A stretch of 40,021 bases of DNA from DTSX01 sp964633465 (GCA_964633465.1 CAZWGB010000007.1:1-40021); one strand, 5' to 3'; positions 31,053 to 40,021 are shown, counted from the stretch's first letter. Numbers and translations are program-made. The notes: generated from the sequence alone by a model not told the origin.

Positions 31053-32918
31053 TTACCAAGGCTCGTCCATATTATCGTACCAAAAACTCCTCCATTCGGC
31101 TGGATCAATATTTGAGCATAATCCATCGTCAAACTCCTTGAGATAAGCCGGGTCTTCTAAATCATCATACTGAATGGCTATATCAACCAGTTCACACTTG
31201 TGTTGTAAATCTTTGATATCTGGATCCATGGCAATTGATGCCATCAAATTTTCTTTGGTCAAGCTTGCAGATGACATGCGAATTCCATTATCTGCATCTG
31301 TATCAAAAATAATGAATTTAGGTGAATCAGCAGAAGCTTCGCTCCACTCGCTCCATAAAGGTAAGTTTCCTGAACGGCCTCTCCCTGGATTCCCTGTATA
31401 TGCAAATTCGGCCCAGTAAGACATCATGGCATTTGATAATTGGGTTACGGATTGAAGATTTTTTGATCCAATCATGTAACGAGTCATTATGTTTTTATCA
31501 AGATTGCCCATCACAAAGGGGATTTCAAAGGAATGTGACGCTCCCAATAGGTGACTAATATCTGTTCCCAATCTTCTCGGTTCTTCATCCCAATCAAACC
31601 GATAAGCAAAAATATTATTCTGGCCGGATTCAACTAGTTCTCTTGCAGGCTGATCCACTGCAAGTAATTTCCATGTATTAGACCTATGCTTTGAGACAGC
31701 TTCATAAAGTTCCCTATCCCTGCTTCGAGGAAGTCCTAAAAATGTCCTTACAAACCTTGGGTTGCCTACGAGAAAGAGTTTGTTTTCATCTCTATTGGTG
31801 CCAAAAATAACTGGCACATTTGAAGAAATACCTTGTTTCAAGGACGGGACAATTCCATCCTGGTGAAGCACATGGCCATCTGGGAAAGGTCTTAACATGT
31901 CATTTGTACTTATTTTTGCCTTGAGATATGCATCAAAAATCTCAGCGCTGGAAGCAGATCTAAGAAGATCCGTTATTTCTTCGTTAGACAATCCTTTCTG
32001 TATTAGGGTTGCGTCCGTCTTATTTTTTGCCATTTGTTTTAGCATCAGGAGTTCATTAAATAATTCTTTGGAACTGTAATTCTTCCAAGGAAGGGGTTCG
32101 CTGAGGTAGTTCTCAGAATGACTTATGTCCCCTGGCTTTATCCCACCACTCTGGACAATTGCCCTGTGAAAAAGGCCTTGCGCCAGTGGTGATGAGAGCA
32201 ATGCAGCAACATTGTAACCACCCGCTGACTCACCAAAGATTGTCACATTGCTTGGATCTCCACCAAAATTTAAAATATTTTTTTGAACCCACTGCAGTGC
32301 CTGAATCGTATCAAGGTTTCCATAGTTACCAGAACGATCTTCGCCATTATTGGACTCGGATAATATACTGGGGTGTCTAAACCATCCAAATGGACCTAAT
32401 CGATAGTTGATAGTTACCACGACAACCTTGTGCTGAAAAACCAGTTCTGTAGGGTTATAAAAATTTGAGTTGCCAGCAACATTGCTGCCACCATGTATCC
32501 AAAGCATTACAGGATAATTGGCCGCTCCAGATTCTATTTCTTCAGAGCTTAGTTTGGGCGCCCAAATGTTTAAATTTAGACAGTCCTCAGTGCCAATTGT
32601 TTTGCCCCAATCCTTCCTTTGAACTGTGCCCACTAGTGAACCTTGTTGGATACAGAAAGATCCGAATTTTAAAGCTTCTCTTACACCATTCCAAGCCCTA
32701 GGTTTTTTTGACTGTTTCCATCGGTAATCAGGTGAAAGAATCTCTCCATAGGAAACACCAAGCCATTGATGCGTTTTTCCATTATCCCCACCAATAATAA
32801 TACCCTGCTGAGTTTCCCTAATCGTGCTCTCATCAGGCAATAAATCAACTCTGGGCTGACTGCACGAAATCAAGACAAGAGTGATTAGGAAAAATAAACT
32901 TGGTATTTTATATTTCAT
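31053..32918 (-). CDS. Type-B carboxylesterase lipoprotein
   Basis: 621 residues from the ATG at 32918, which puts a proper signal at the N-terminus (KYKIPSLFFLITLVLISC, lipobox Cys19). A TTG at 32951 is upstream in frame but would spoil the signal. It is an alpha/beta hydrolase of the cholinesterase/carboxylesterase family: EDCLNLNIWAP, the oxyanion loop WIHGGSN, nucleophile Ser231 in FGESAGG, an acid in GTNRDENKLF and the His in GASHSFEIPFVMG. The long family-typical insertion and a 60-residue C-terminal extension with a PEW...YDNMDEPW end are present. It should act on ester substrates outside the cytoplasm while anchored by lipid. No substrate clue is given by the neighbours. Confidence 0.9.
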   Translation of the reverse strand: MKYKIPSLFFLITLVLISCSQPRVDLLPDESTIRETQQGIIIGGDNGKTHQWLGVSYGEILSPDYRWKQSKKPRAWNGVREALKFGSFCIQQGSLVGTVQRKDWGKTIGTEDCLNLNIWAPKLSSEEIESGAANYPVMLWIHGGSNVAGNSNFYNPTELVFQHKVVVVTINYRLGPFGWFRHPSILSESNNGEDRSGNYGNLDTIQALQWVQKNILNFGGDPSNVTIFGESAGGYNVAALLSSPLAQGLFHRAIVQSGGIKPGDISHSENYLSEPLPWKNYSSKELFNELLMLKQMAKNKTDATLIQKGLSNEEITDLLRSASSAEIFDAYLKAKISTNDMLRPFPDGHVLHQDGIVPSLKQGISSNVPVIFGTNRDENKLFLVGNPRFVRTFLGLPRSRDRELYEAVSKHRSNTWKLLAVDQPARELVESGQNNIFAYRFDWDEEPRRLGTDISHLLGASHSFEIPFVMGNLDKNIMTRYMIGSKNLQSVTQLSNAMMSYWAEFAYTGNPGRGRSGNLPLWSEWSEASADSPKFIIFDTDADNGIRMSSASLTKENLMASIAMDPDIKDLQHKCELVDIAIQYDDLEDPAYLKEFDDGLCSNIDPAEWRSFWYDNMDEPW

Positions 32919-33034
32919 AAATATTTGGCGCTTTTGAAAAAAATCCTGCAAAGAGGGAATTTATCCAATTCCATTAAATCATCAATTAAACATCGTATGA
33001 TATTAAAAAATAACGTAGTAGAATAGTCGGTATT

Positions 33035-34840
33035 ATGGTCTCTGTAAAGAATCTTAAAGGCAGATTTTTGTTGCTCTTTGTCTTGATGCTCTTGAGTAAT
33101 CAAGCAAATCAATTACATGCATCACCCTGGGCAATCCCTGGGGACTTAGTTCTCAGACACGATATTCAAATTTTGGTTGACTCGGGTGTTATCAATATAC
33201 CTATTACCACCTGGCCGTTGGCCTGGGGAGATATTGCCTATAACTTATCTAAAACTGAAAAAGAAATGACAACATTTGAACTTGTTTCATTTCAACGAAT
33301 TAAAGAAGCATTATTGGAAGAAGAAATCGGAGGTATATCAGCAAACACTTCACTGAAATTTGCCAAAAACCCAGAAACAATTACTTCTTTTAATGATTCG
33401 GTTGGTTATAGAAGTGAAATTGAAGGTGAATCCACTTATCTTGGGAAGAATTTTGCAATCAATCTACATGTCAATAAACGAGGTGGTGAAACAATATTCG
33501 ATGAATCATATATTGCAGTTGCCCTTGGCGATTATTCCATTTCATTTGGATCCAAAAAAAATTGGTGGGGTCCTGGCTGGGGAGGCAGTTTAATTCTTTC
33601 CACAAATGCTGCTCCTATATCAGGAATCTCAATTGAACGGAATTTTTCTGACCCTTTTGAGTTTAAATTGCTTAATCGGATGGGGCCATGGGATTTATCC
33701 ATGCTGATTGGAGAATTGGAGCATTCTAGAACAAGATCGGATGCACTATTTTTTGGGATGAGAATAGGATTAAGACCACTAACCAATCTTGAAATTGGTT
33801 TTTCAAAAACATCTTTATTCTGCGGTGATAATAAGTCTTGTGGCTTTTCAGGTTTCAGCGATATGTTATTGGATAAGACAGACTCTGGTTATAATCTATC
33901 TGGGTTTGATTTTAGATCCTCCCATTTCATTAAAAATTTCCCATTTGTAGTTTATGGACAAGTCATTGGTGAGGTCTTCAATGATAGTTCTCTTGGGTTA
34001 TTTGGACTTGAAACTTGGGGTCCAATCTATGATTTTGATCAGTTGGAAAGTTACCGAGTTTTTCTTGAAGCAACATCTACAAGTTGTGCTTTCTATAAAA
34101 ATGACGATTCTAATTTTGGCTGTTCATATGGTCATCCTTTATATCCTGACGGCTATCGATATGAAGGACCAAACATAGGCCATAGTGCCGATGGAGACGC
34201 TCTTTTGCTCACAGTGGGAGGGATTATTGTTGCTCAAAATTCACAACTTATTAAATCTTCTGTATCTCTTGGTAAATTAAATAGAGGTTCAAATAATCAA
34301 TACCTGCTTGCTCAAAATAATAACGATATCTTCAAATTTGACCTTGGCTATGAATTTGATCTCTTCTGGTTTGACATCCCGCTTGGTAATTTTGATGTAG
34401 GGTTGGGCTTAGATGTCATGAGAGATAAAGTCAATAATACAACTCAAAAAGACCCCAGAGTTTATGTTTCATATTCTAATTCTCTTGATTTTAACCCGAA
34501 GAAAGTTAGAGATTACAGTGAATACCTTACATTAATTGAAGTTAGTGAGGATGATTTTACTGATGAAGTAAAACTCTCAGAGACTTTAATTAAGGCTAGT
34601 GACTTTACTATCATGGATGAAATGAATTTGTCTGAACTGATAGTATTGATTGACAAAATTTCCATCGAAAGAGACCCATATTCAGGGATCAAAAACAAAA
34701 AAGAATCAACTAGGACAAGAGAATTTCCTAAACAGTCTATGGAAAATAACTTGGATTATGGAATATTACTTGCTGATGAGCAAAACGACTTGACTAAGAT
34801 CATGCTGCAGTTTGATCAAACCATTGAAAATAGAAATTAG
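33035..34840 (+). CDS. Wzi-like capsule/surface-polysaccharide outer-membrane protein
   Basis: 601 residues. A signal sequence ends near LHASPW, then SPWAIPGDLVLRHDIQILVDSGVINIPITTWPLAWGDIAYNL follows, which is the hallmark opening of Wzi-family proteins. Alternating beta strands with many aromatic residues suggest the outer-membrane beta barrel (to about 490). Wzi of E. coli anchors group 1 capsule to the cell surface. No wza, wzb or wzc is nearby. The last 110 residues are acidic and hydrophilic, unlike a barrel, and look like a separate tail. TAGAAT at 33019-33024 lies ten bases before the ATG and there is no ribosome-binding site. The gene is divergent from the carboxylesterase. Confidence 0.8.
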   Translation: MVSVKNLKGRFLLLFVLMLLSNQANQLHASPWAIPGDLVLRHDIQILVDSGVINIPITTWPLAWGDIAYNLSKTEKEMTTFELVSFQRIKEALLEEEIGGISANTSLKFAKNPETITSFNDSVGYRSEIEGESTYLGKNFAINLHVNKRGGETIFDESYIAVALGDYSISFGSKKNWWGPGWGGSLILSTNAAPISGISIERNFSDPFEFKLLNRMGPWDLSMLIGELEHSRTRSDALFFGMRIGLRPLTNLEIGFSKTSLFCGDNKSCGFSGFSDMLLDKTDSGYNLSGFDFRSSHFIKNFPFVVYGQVIGEVFNDSSLGLFGLETWGPIYDFDQLESYRVFLEATSTSCAFYKNDDSNFGCSYGHPLYPDGYRYEGPNIGHSADGDALLLTVGGIIVAQNSQLIKSSVSLGKLNRGSNNQYLLAQNNNDIFKFDLGYEFDLFWFDIPLGNFDVGLGLDVMRDKVNNTTQKDPRVYVSYSNSLDFNPKKVRDYSEYLTLIEVSEDDFTDEVKLSETLIKASDFTIMDEMNLSELIVLIDKISIERDPYSGIKNKKESTRTREFPKQSMENNLDYGILLADEQNDLTKIMLQFDQTIENRN

Positions 34841-34886
34841 ACTTAATTAGATTGAAATTTTACCTTAATTCCCAATTAAGGCTGGC

Positions 34887-36131
34887 TCATTCTAAACCTA
34901 ACTTTTGCAAGTATCGATCTCGTAACCGAGTGGATCGTGATACCAAGCTGATTTGTTTTCCATCAATAAACACTGTTGTAGCAAAAGAAGAAACTTCCAG
35001 TGGATTGCCGTCCCAAATAACAAGGTCTGCAGTTTTTCCGACCTCAATGGTACCCAAATCTGAAAGACCGAAAACCTCTGCTATATTAGCTGTCAATGCC
35101 TTTATAGCCTCATTTTCAGTTAATCCATGCGCCACTGCATTTCCTGCTCCTTGTCGGCTTAAGTATGAATTGTGGGTGTCTTGTGAAGTAATCAATATCT
35201 TAACGCCAGCTTTGTTTAGGAGGTATGCATTGTCCATCCGAGCAGCTATAGAATCAAATGAACCAGGTATATTGTCCATCGGATCCAAGATAACTGGGAT
35301 ATCTTCCTCCGCTAGAATATCTGCAATTCTCCAAGCCTCTTTAGCTCCATGAAAAATAATTTTAACGTCATATTGTTTTGCAATTGAGATCATTCGCAAC
35401 AAATCTTTTGCACGATTGGAGCGGACAATTAGAGGTATCTCTTTATTGAGAACCCTTAAAATTGCCTCTAAGTCTCTGATTGTATGATCGTCATAATCGA
35501 AATCTGCGAGTTGCTTATATTGTTCTCTGGAATCATTAAAACGCAGTGCTTTATTAAATGCATCTTCCAGTAAAAGAATTTGTGAAGCTCTTGAGTCAGA
35601 TCCAGCACCAAAACTGATAGCCATTGCAATATCTTTCAAAATAACATCACTGTCCAACTCACCATCCATTTTGAAGATTGAGGCCAGTCCTGAATAGTTT
35701 GCCTTTGCTGCAGAAGGAATTACAATCGCTGAAGTAATTCCGCCAGAGCGATTGTAAGGTATTAAAGTTGATGACGGATTAAATGCATTAACAATACTGA
35801 ACCCAGCTGAAAAGTATTTGGTTGAATCGTCCCTAGTCTCTCTTTCAAGTTGAATTTCCATGAGTCCAATTTGACTGTGGGGAGCGATCAGTCCTGGGGT
35901 GATGATTTGGTTTGATGCATCAATTTGTATTGCATCGTTGGCAACTAGATTGCCACCAATTGCCACAATGAATCCACCTTCAATTAATACATCTGTGTTC
36001 TCCAGTACTCGTGAATCTGAAGCAGTGATGACAGTGGCATTTTGGATTAATATTTTTTCTAGGTCTGCAGCGTTTGCTCCTGAGACCAAGTAAAATAAAA
36101 AAACAATTGTTGTGATTATGAAATTTTTCAT
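34887..36131 (-). CDS. Exported amidohydrolase-family protein with degraded metal site
   Basis: 414 residues with a signal ending SGANA|A (about residue 21). It has the amidohydrolase frame: a beta-sandwich N-terminus (ILIQNATVITASDSRVLENTDVLIEGGFIVAIGG), TPGLIAPHSQIGL where the metal-binding H-x-H should be, and the C-terminal GTIEVGKTADLVIWDGNPLEVSS. In place of His-x-His it has His85-Ser-Gln87. The other ligands are also atypical: IIFHGAKEAWRIADI and ITSQDTHNSY. It overlaps the next gene upstream by four bases (ATGA). I infer that it is a non-catalytic or altered partner of the intact neighbour. Confidence 0.82.
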   Translation of the reverse strand: MKNFIITTIVFLFYLVSGANAADLEKILIQNATVITASDSRVLENTDVLIEGGFIVAIGGNLVANDAIQIDASNQIITPGLIAPHSQIGLMEIQLERETRDDSTKYFSAGFSIVNAFNPSSTLIPYNRSGGITSAIVIPSAAKANYSGLASIFKMDGELDSDVILKDIAMAISFGAGSDSRASQILLLEDAFNKALRFNDSREQYKQLADFDYDDHTIRDLEAILRVLNKEIPLIVRSNRAKDLLRMISIAKQYDVKIIFHGAKEAWRIADILAEEDIPVILDPMDNIPGSFDSIAARMDNAYLLNKAGVKILITSQDTHNSYLSRQGAGNAVAHGLTENEAIKALTANIAEVFGLSDLGTIEVGKTADLVIWDGNPLEVSSFATTVFIDGKQISLVSRSTRLRDRYLQKLGLE

Positions 36132-37510
36132 AATCGACTCTCTTCAGGCTTGATGATTCCTAAATCAAAATCAGTTCTCTCAAAGGCATTATCACTCTCA
36201 GCATCAAATTTTAAATGTCCATCGATGAAAACTTTCTCTGCTTTTGAGAAAACGCTGAATGGATCTCCATCCCAGATAACTAAATCCGCCATTTTTCCAA
36301 CTTCGAGGCTTCCTACTCTTTCTGATATGCCTAGAGCTTTTGCTGGATTGAGAGTAATCCATTGGATGGCACGTCCTTTGGAAATATTCATCCCGGCTCG
36401 GATACCTGCAGCTCTAGCTTTGGCGGCCTCTTGATTAAGGTGTTGAGTGCCAACCGCTGAATCGGAGTGAACGATAGCGCAGCCTGTTTTATTTTCAGCC
36501 TGATCAACCATAGCCACATTCGACCAAACCATATCGAATGCCTCATGCTTGAATCCCCACCAATCTGCCCACATTGCTGCACAAACGCCTTGCTCTGCCA
36601 AAATATCTGCAACCTTGTAAGCCTCGATAGCATGATGAAAGGCGGTAACTTTATAATCAAATTCCTTAGCGATATCAAGCATCACTGCCATTTCTTCACC
36701 TCGATAACAATGATTTTGAATAAGTATTTCTCCTTTTAAGACCCCCGATAAGGTTTCCATTGCAAGATCACGTTTTAGGTCATCACGGGACTTTTCAGCT
36801 TTCTTCATGTAATTCTGAGCATCAATCCATGCTTGACGATATCCAGCTACGTTAGCCATCTGAGTTGATGGTTCTTGGTTTCTATTCCCATAAACGCGCT
36901 TAGGATTTTCACCACAAGCCATTTTTAATGTGTATGGAGCATCTGGAAATTTCATCCCCTGGACGGTTATACTTCTAATATTTTTAAGGGTTACACCTCT
37001 TCCACCAATTAGATTTGCTGAGCCCGGCAAGACGTGGAATGTCGTTATGCCTCCTTTCAGCGCAAGTGTGAATTGAGGATCATGAGTCCACACCGAATGT
37101 TCCGCCCAAACATGCGGAGTAACTGGACTGGTAGCTTCATTACCATCTGAATTTGAGCGAAGTCCTGGTGCCGGATAGACACCCATGTGTGAGTGGATAT
37201 CAATAATTCCCGGTGTTATCCATTTACCTGCTGCATCAATAACTTTTATATTCGTATCCACTGGTATTTCGCCAATGGCAGCAATTTTGTTGTTTTCCAT
37301 AAGTATTGAAGTATCTTCAAGCTCTGTTCCTAAACCCGTTAGTACCCTAGCATTTCGGATCAAGATTGCTTCACTCGGATTTGGTTGATAAGTTGATTGG
37401 TACGCTTGATTTTGTGGTTCTAGTTCTGGATCTTTATTGGTGCAATTGATTACGAGAATGCAGAGAAAAGAAACTATCAACAGAAGTGGGTATTTTTTCT
37501 TTATTTTCAT
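36128..37510 (-). CDS. Exported amidohydrolase lipoprotein, imidazolonepropionase-like
   Basis: 460 residues from the ATG at 37510, chosen because it gives a clean signal (MKIKKKYPLLLIVSFLCILVINC, lipobox Cys23). An upstream start at 37537 adds nine residues. Metal-binding His-x-His is intact in TPGIIDIHSHMG, with further ligands in QNHCYRGEEM, AFHHAIEAYKVADI and the Asp of IVHSDSAVG. The C-terminal GSLEVGKMADLVIWDGDPFSVFS is typical of the family. Such tandem exported amidohydrolases occur in marine and soil gammaproteobacteria and probably hydrolyse cyclic amides or dipeptides; the substrate is not known. It is cotranslated with the degenerate paralogue downstream. Confidence 0.87.
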   Translation of the reverse strand: MKIKKKYPLLLIVSFLCILVINCTNKDPELEPQNQAYQSTYQPNPSEAILIRNARVLTGLGTELEDTSILMENNKIAAIGEIPVDTNIKVIDAAGKWITPGIIDIHSHMGVYPAPGLRSNSDGNEATSPVTPHVWAEHSVWTHDPQFTLALKGGITTFHVLPGSANLIGGRGVTLKNIRSITVQGMKFPDAPYTLKMACGENPKRVYGNRNQEPSTQMANVAGYRQAWIDAQNYMKKAEKSRDDLKRDLAMETLSGVLKGEILIQNHCYRGEEMAVMLDIAKEFDYKVTAFHHAIEAYKVADILAEQGVCAAMWADWWGFKHEAFDMVWSNVAMVDQAENKTGCAIVHSDSAVGTQHLNQEAAKARAAGIRAGMNISKGRAIQWITLNPAKALGISERVGSLEVGKMADLVIWDGDPFSVFSKAEKVFIDGHLKFDAESDNAFERTDFDLGIIKPEESRL

Positions 37511-37642
37511 TTTTTCAGATGTAATCCTTTTCAACAATAGTTGGCTTTTTGTAAACCAGTAGATGATATAGTTTCTTTGAGGCAGAACAAATATGCAACA
37601 AGAAAAGTGACAAAAAAACTCTTGGCTTTATTTTAACTCCTC

Positions 37643-39883
37643 ATGACCTTCGGCAAACTTTTCAATCTTTTCAAATCTATCTCTGATTTCAGAGATAATT
37701 CATATGAATTGATCAAAAATTTTCATTACAATATTGTGGTGTTAAAACATCACAAAATCATCATAAGAATTGTAGCAATAATATTTTGCATCACTTTCTA
37801 TCCTCTCAACTCGTTAGTTCTAGCTTCTGATTTTGACATTACCCAACAAAGGGTTATCGAATCAACTGATCAACCAGATCAGTGGCTTGTTCATGGAAGA
37901 ACTTATTCAGAACAACGTTATAGTCCATTGAATCAAATCAACACAGAAACGGTAAAAAACCTTGGGATTGCATGGATTTTTGAAACAGATACCAATCGTG
38001 GTCATGAAGCTACTCCGATTGTCGTTGATGACATCATGTTCAGTACAAGTGCTTGGAGTATTGTCTATGCGAACAATGCAAAAACTGGTGAAATGATTTG
38101 GAAATACGATCCCAAAGTGCCTAAAGAAAAGGCTTATTTTGTTTGCTGTGATGTTGTTAATCGTGGAGTTGCCGTTTGGCAAGGTAAAGTATTCCTTGGA
38201 ACTATTGATGGCAGATTGATCGCGCTGGATGCTAAAACAGGTGAAATGATTTGGGAAAAAATGACGGTCAATCCATCACAAGCCTATAGCATTACTGGAG
38301 CTCCAAGAGTTGTGAAAAACAATGTGGTCATTGGTAATGGAGGAGCAGAATTTGGCGTCAGGGGTTATGTCAGTGCCTATGATGCTGATACTGGTGAATT
38401 GGTATGGCGATTTTACACGGTCCCTGGCAATCCAGAAGATGGCTTGGAAGAAGGGGAAAATCAGAAAAATGAATCAATAATGAAATTGGCTGCGAGTACA
38501 TGGGGTGGAAGCAATTGGCTAGATTTTGGAGGTGGCGGTACCGTCTGGGACTCAATGGCTTACGATCCGGAGCTTGACTTACTCTTCATCGGTACTGGCA
38601 ATGGAGGACCATGGGAACAATCAAGAAGAAGCCCAGATGGAGGAGACAATCTATTTTTATCATCCATCATTGCCCTCAAACCTGATACTGGTGAGTACGT
38701 CTGGCATTATCAAACAACACCTGGTGATAAATGGGATTATACAGCGACACAACACATGATCCTTGCTGAACTTGAAATTGATGGGAGACCAAGAAAAGTC
38801 ATCATGCAGGCCCCAAAAAACGGTTTTTTTTACGTCATTGATCGTACAAACGGTAAACTCATTTCTGCTGAGAATTATGTGAAAGTGACCTGGGCATCGC
38901 ACGTAGATATTGATAGCGGAAGACCGGTTAAAATAGCATCAGGAGATTATGAAGAAGAACTTAAATTCATATTTCCTGGACCATTGGGAGGACATAATTG
39001 GCATCCAATGTCTTACAATCCTAATACTGGATTGGTATACATACCAGTTCTGGAAATGTATTTTGCTTACAGTAAGGATGAAGCATATACCTATGATGAG
39101 AAACTCTGGAACACTGGAATTGATTCACAGACAACTGTACCTCCAAAAAATATTCTACAATTAGCAAGTCTCGTAAAAAGCATTAGAGGCAGGCTCAGTG
39201 CATGGGATCCGGTGGAACAAAAAGAGGTTTGGAAAAGTTATCACACTTTGCCTTGGAATGGAGGCACATTAACAACCTCTGGAAACTTAGTTTTTCAGGG
39301 AAATTCTGATGGAGAATTTGTTGCTTTTCAAGCTGACACAGGGAAACGTCTTTGGAGCACTGATTTGAAATCAGGGATCATTGCACCTCCGATTACTTAC
39401 AGTATTGATGGCCAACAATACGTATCTGTGCTTGTTGGTTGGGGTGGTATGTTTGCACTGTATTCCGGATTGCCGGCAAAATACACAGGCGGTCCTATTA
39501 ATGGCAAGATTGTCACTTTTGCATTGGGCTCTGATCTTAGTATTACTGATGGGCCACCAACCCTAAAAATGCCCTACCCCCCTGAATCCAATGCAGATGA
39601 AGTTACGATTACTAACGGTGAAGAAAAATACCATGCCTATTGTTTTGTTTGTCATGGTGTAGGAGCTGTTGGTGGAGGTGTCATCTCCGACTTAAGATAT
39701 ATGAGTGAGGAGACTCATAGTAAATTCTCTGCTATCGTCTTGGGAGGAATGTATGCCAACAAAGGCATGGTTGGATTTTCAGACATCTTGTCACCAGAAG
39801 ATAGCGAAGAAATCCACTCTTATCTTATTCAAAGGGCAAAAGAAACCTATTATCTGGAAAGAATTAATTCCTTTTTGAAATAA
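37643..39883 (+). CDS. PQQ-dependent alcohol dehydrogenase with fused cytochrome c
   Basis: 746 residues. The eight-bladed propeller (about 75-640) has a vicinal disulfide Cys168-Cys169 in VCCDVVNRG, active-site Glu236 (GAEFG), Asn320 (TGNGGPW) and catalytic Asp365 (KWDYTA). The residue two positions after the catalytic Asp is Thr; lanthanide enzymes carry a second Asp there, so a calcium-dependent enzyme is predicted. A C-terminal cytochrome c domain follows, with CFVCH at 667-671 and the probable axial Met709. It oxidises alcohols or aldehydes in the periplasm and passes electrons to the respiratory chain. The hydrophobic segment at 38-60 is the signal, so the first 35 residues may be overcalled; GTG codons near 37733 would give a more normal start. 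Confidence 0.9.
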   Translation: MTFGKLFNLFKSISDFRDNSYELIKNFHYNIVVLKHHKIIIRIVAIIFCITFYPLNSLVLASDFDITQQRVIESTDQPDQWLVHGRTYSEQRYSPLNQINTETVKNLGIAWIFETDTNRGHEATPIVVDDIMFSTSAWSIVYANNAKTGEMIWKYDPKVPKEKAYFVCCDVVNRGVAVWQGKVFLGTIDGRLIALDAKTGEMIWEKMTVNPSQAYSITGAPRVVKNNVVIGNGGAEFGVRGYVSAYDADTGELVWRFYTVPGNPEDGLEEGENQKNESIMKLAASTWGGSNWLDFGGGGTVWDSMAYDPELDLLFIGTGNGGPWEQSRRSPDGGDNLFLSSIIALKPDTGEYVWHYQTTPGDKWDYTATQHMILAELEIDGRPRKVIMQAPKNGFFYVIDRTNGKLISAENYVKVTWASHVDIDSGRPVKIASGDYEEELKFIFPGPLGGHNWHPMSYNPNTGLVYIPVLEMYFAYSKDEAYTYDEKLWNTGIDSQTTVPPKNILQLASLVKSIRGRLSAWDPVEQKEVWKSYHTLPWNGGTLTTSGNLVFQGNSDGEFVAFQADTGKRLWSTDLKSGIIAPPITYSIDGQQYVSVLVGWGGMFALYSGLPAKYTGGPINGKIVTFALGSDLSITDGPPTLKMPYPPESNADEVTITNGEEKYHAYCFVCHGVGAVGGGVISDLRYMSEETHSKFSAIVLGGMYANKGMVGFSDILSPEDSEEIHSYLIQRAKETYYLERINSFLK

Positions 39884-40021
39884 CAAATTTATCAACAGGC
39901 ACCCCACCGATTAGATGCTCCTGGATGATTGTTTCCAGCACTTCAGGAGTGCATTTTTTATACCAAATCTGGTCAGGGTAAACCACTGCAATTGGTCCCT
40001 GCATGCAAACTCGTAGGCAAT
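39864..40021 (-). CDS. [2Fe-2S] thioredoxin-like ferredoxin, C-terminal part only
   Basis: 51 C-terminal residues are visible; the start lies off the right edge. The sequence CLRVCMQGPIAVVYPDQIWY, then CTPEVLETIIQEHLIGGVPVDKFVI, matches (2Fe-2S) ferredoxin domain proteins: the cysteines of CLRVC are the later two cluster ligands, and the V-YP-IWY plus EHLIGG-PV end is highly characteristic. Such small proteins carry one [2Fe-2S] cluster and transfer electrons. It is convergent with the PQQ dehydrogenase gene and overlaps its 3' end by 20 bases. Confidence 0.8.
   Translation of the reverse strand, partial: CLRVCMQGPIAVVYPDQIWYKKCTPEVLETIIQEHLIGGVPVDKFVISKRN

Noticed and set aside
34852..35352. 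166-residue open frame on the plus strand
   Set aside because: It lies opposite the amidohydrolase gene, has no ribosome-binding site and no recognisable protein features.
37643..39883. Lanthanide-dependent XoxF/ExaF-type dehydrogenase
   Set aside because: The extra Asp two residues after the catalytic Asp is Thr.
1..40021. tRNA, rRNA, CRISPR array, insertion sequence or prophage
   Set aside because: None found by reading both strands; gaps are short and AT-rich without cloverleaf, repeat-spacer or transposase features.

Overview
The window is an AT-rich, gene-dense bacterial chromosome segment, most likely from an uncultured marine gammaproteobacterium. This rests on recognisable gammaproteobacterial housekeeping genes (hda with its clamp-binding motif, purM/purN, a dcd of the MAIKSDRWIK type, metG, nth, grxD, aceF/lpdA), short intergenic gaps and many lipoprotein/envelope genes. 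A precise lineage cannot be given from the sequence alone. No rRNA, tRNA, CRISPR array, insertion sequence or phage gene was seen, and no stretch over 300 bases lacks a gene.

Layout. 1-5.4 kb: phospholipid synthesis (partial pssA, a pgsA-like enzyme), proS without its editing insertion, a small lipoprotein, hda, purM and purN. 5.4-12.4 kb: dcd, an RND-type exporter, metG split in frame from its tRNA-binding domain, nth, and an MFS transporter. 12.4-16.4 kb: lpdA-aceF without an adjacent E1 gene, grxD, and a free-standing PuuD-like membrane protein with its own promoter and terminator.

16.4-27.3 kb is the most interesting region. One minus-strand gene run is ubiD-like, PEP mutase/nucleotidyltransferase fusion, phosphonopyruvate decarboxylase, 2-aminoethylphosphonate (AEP) aminotransferase, and a second cytidylyltransferase-like gene, closed by a hairpin terminator. 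A second minus-strand run follows directly: a YLDPSTGS microprotein, a TagF/TagB-like CDP-alcohol phosphotransferase, a YejM-like membrane sulfatase-fold protein that keeps the metal/nucleophile residues, and a divergent YidC paralogue. Together they read as a pathway that makes and activates AEP (probably as CMP-AEP) and a membrane/periplasmic apparatus that could attach it to an envelope glycan or lipid. The attachment step is inference. The UbiD-like protein leading the first run has lost both acidic catalytic residues of the family.

27.3-31 kb: a short-chain dehydrogenase, an FMN-binding-fold protein, UbiX (makes the prenylated flavin that UbiD enzymes use), an alpha/beta-hydrolase whose nucleophile position is histidine, a DUF4399 protein and an EVE protein. 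31-40 kb: an envelope/periplasm set with a type-B carboxylesterase lipoprotein, a Wzi-like outer-membrane protein, two overlapping exported amidohydrolases (one with a degraded metal site), a PQQ-dependent alcohol dehydrogenase with a fused cytochrome c, and the 3' end of a [2Fe-2S] ferredoxin-like gene running off the right edge.
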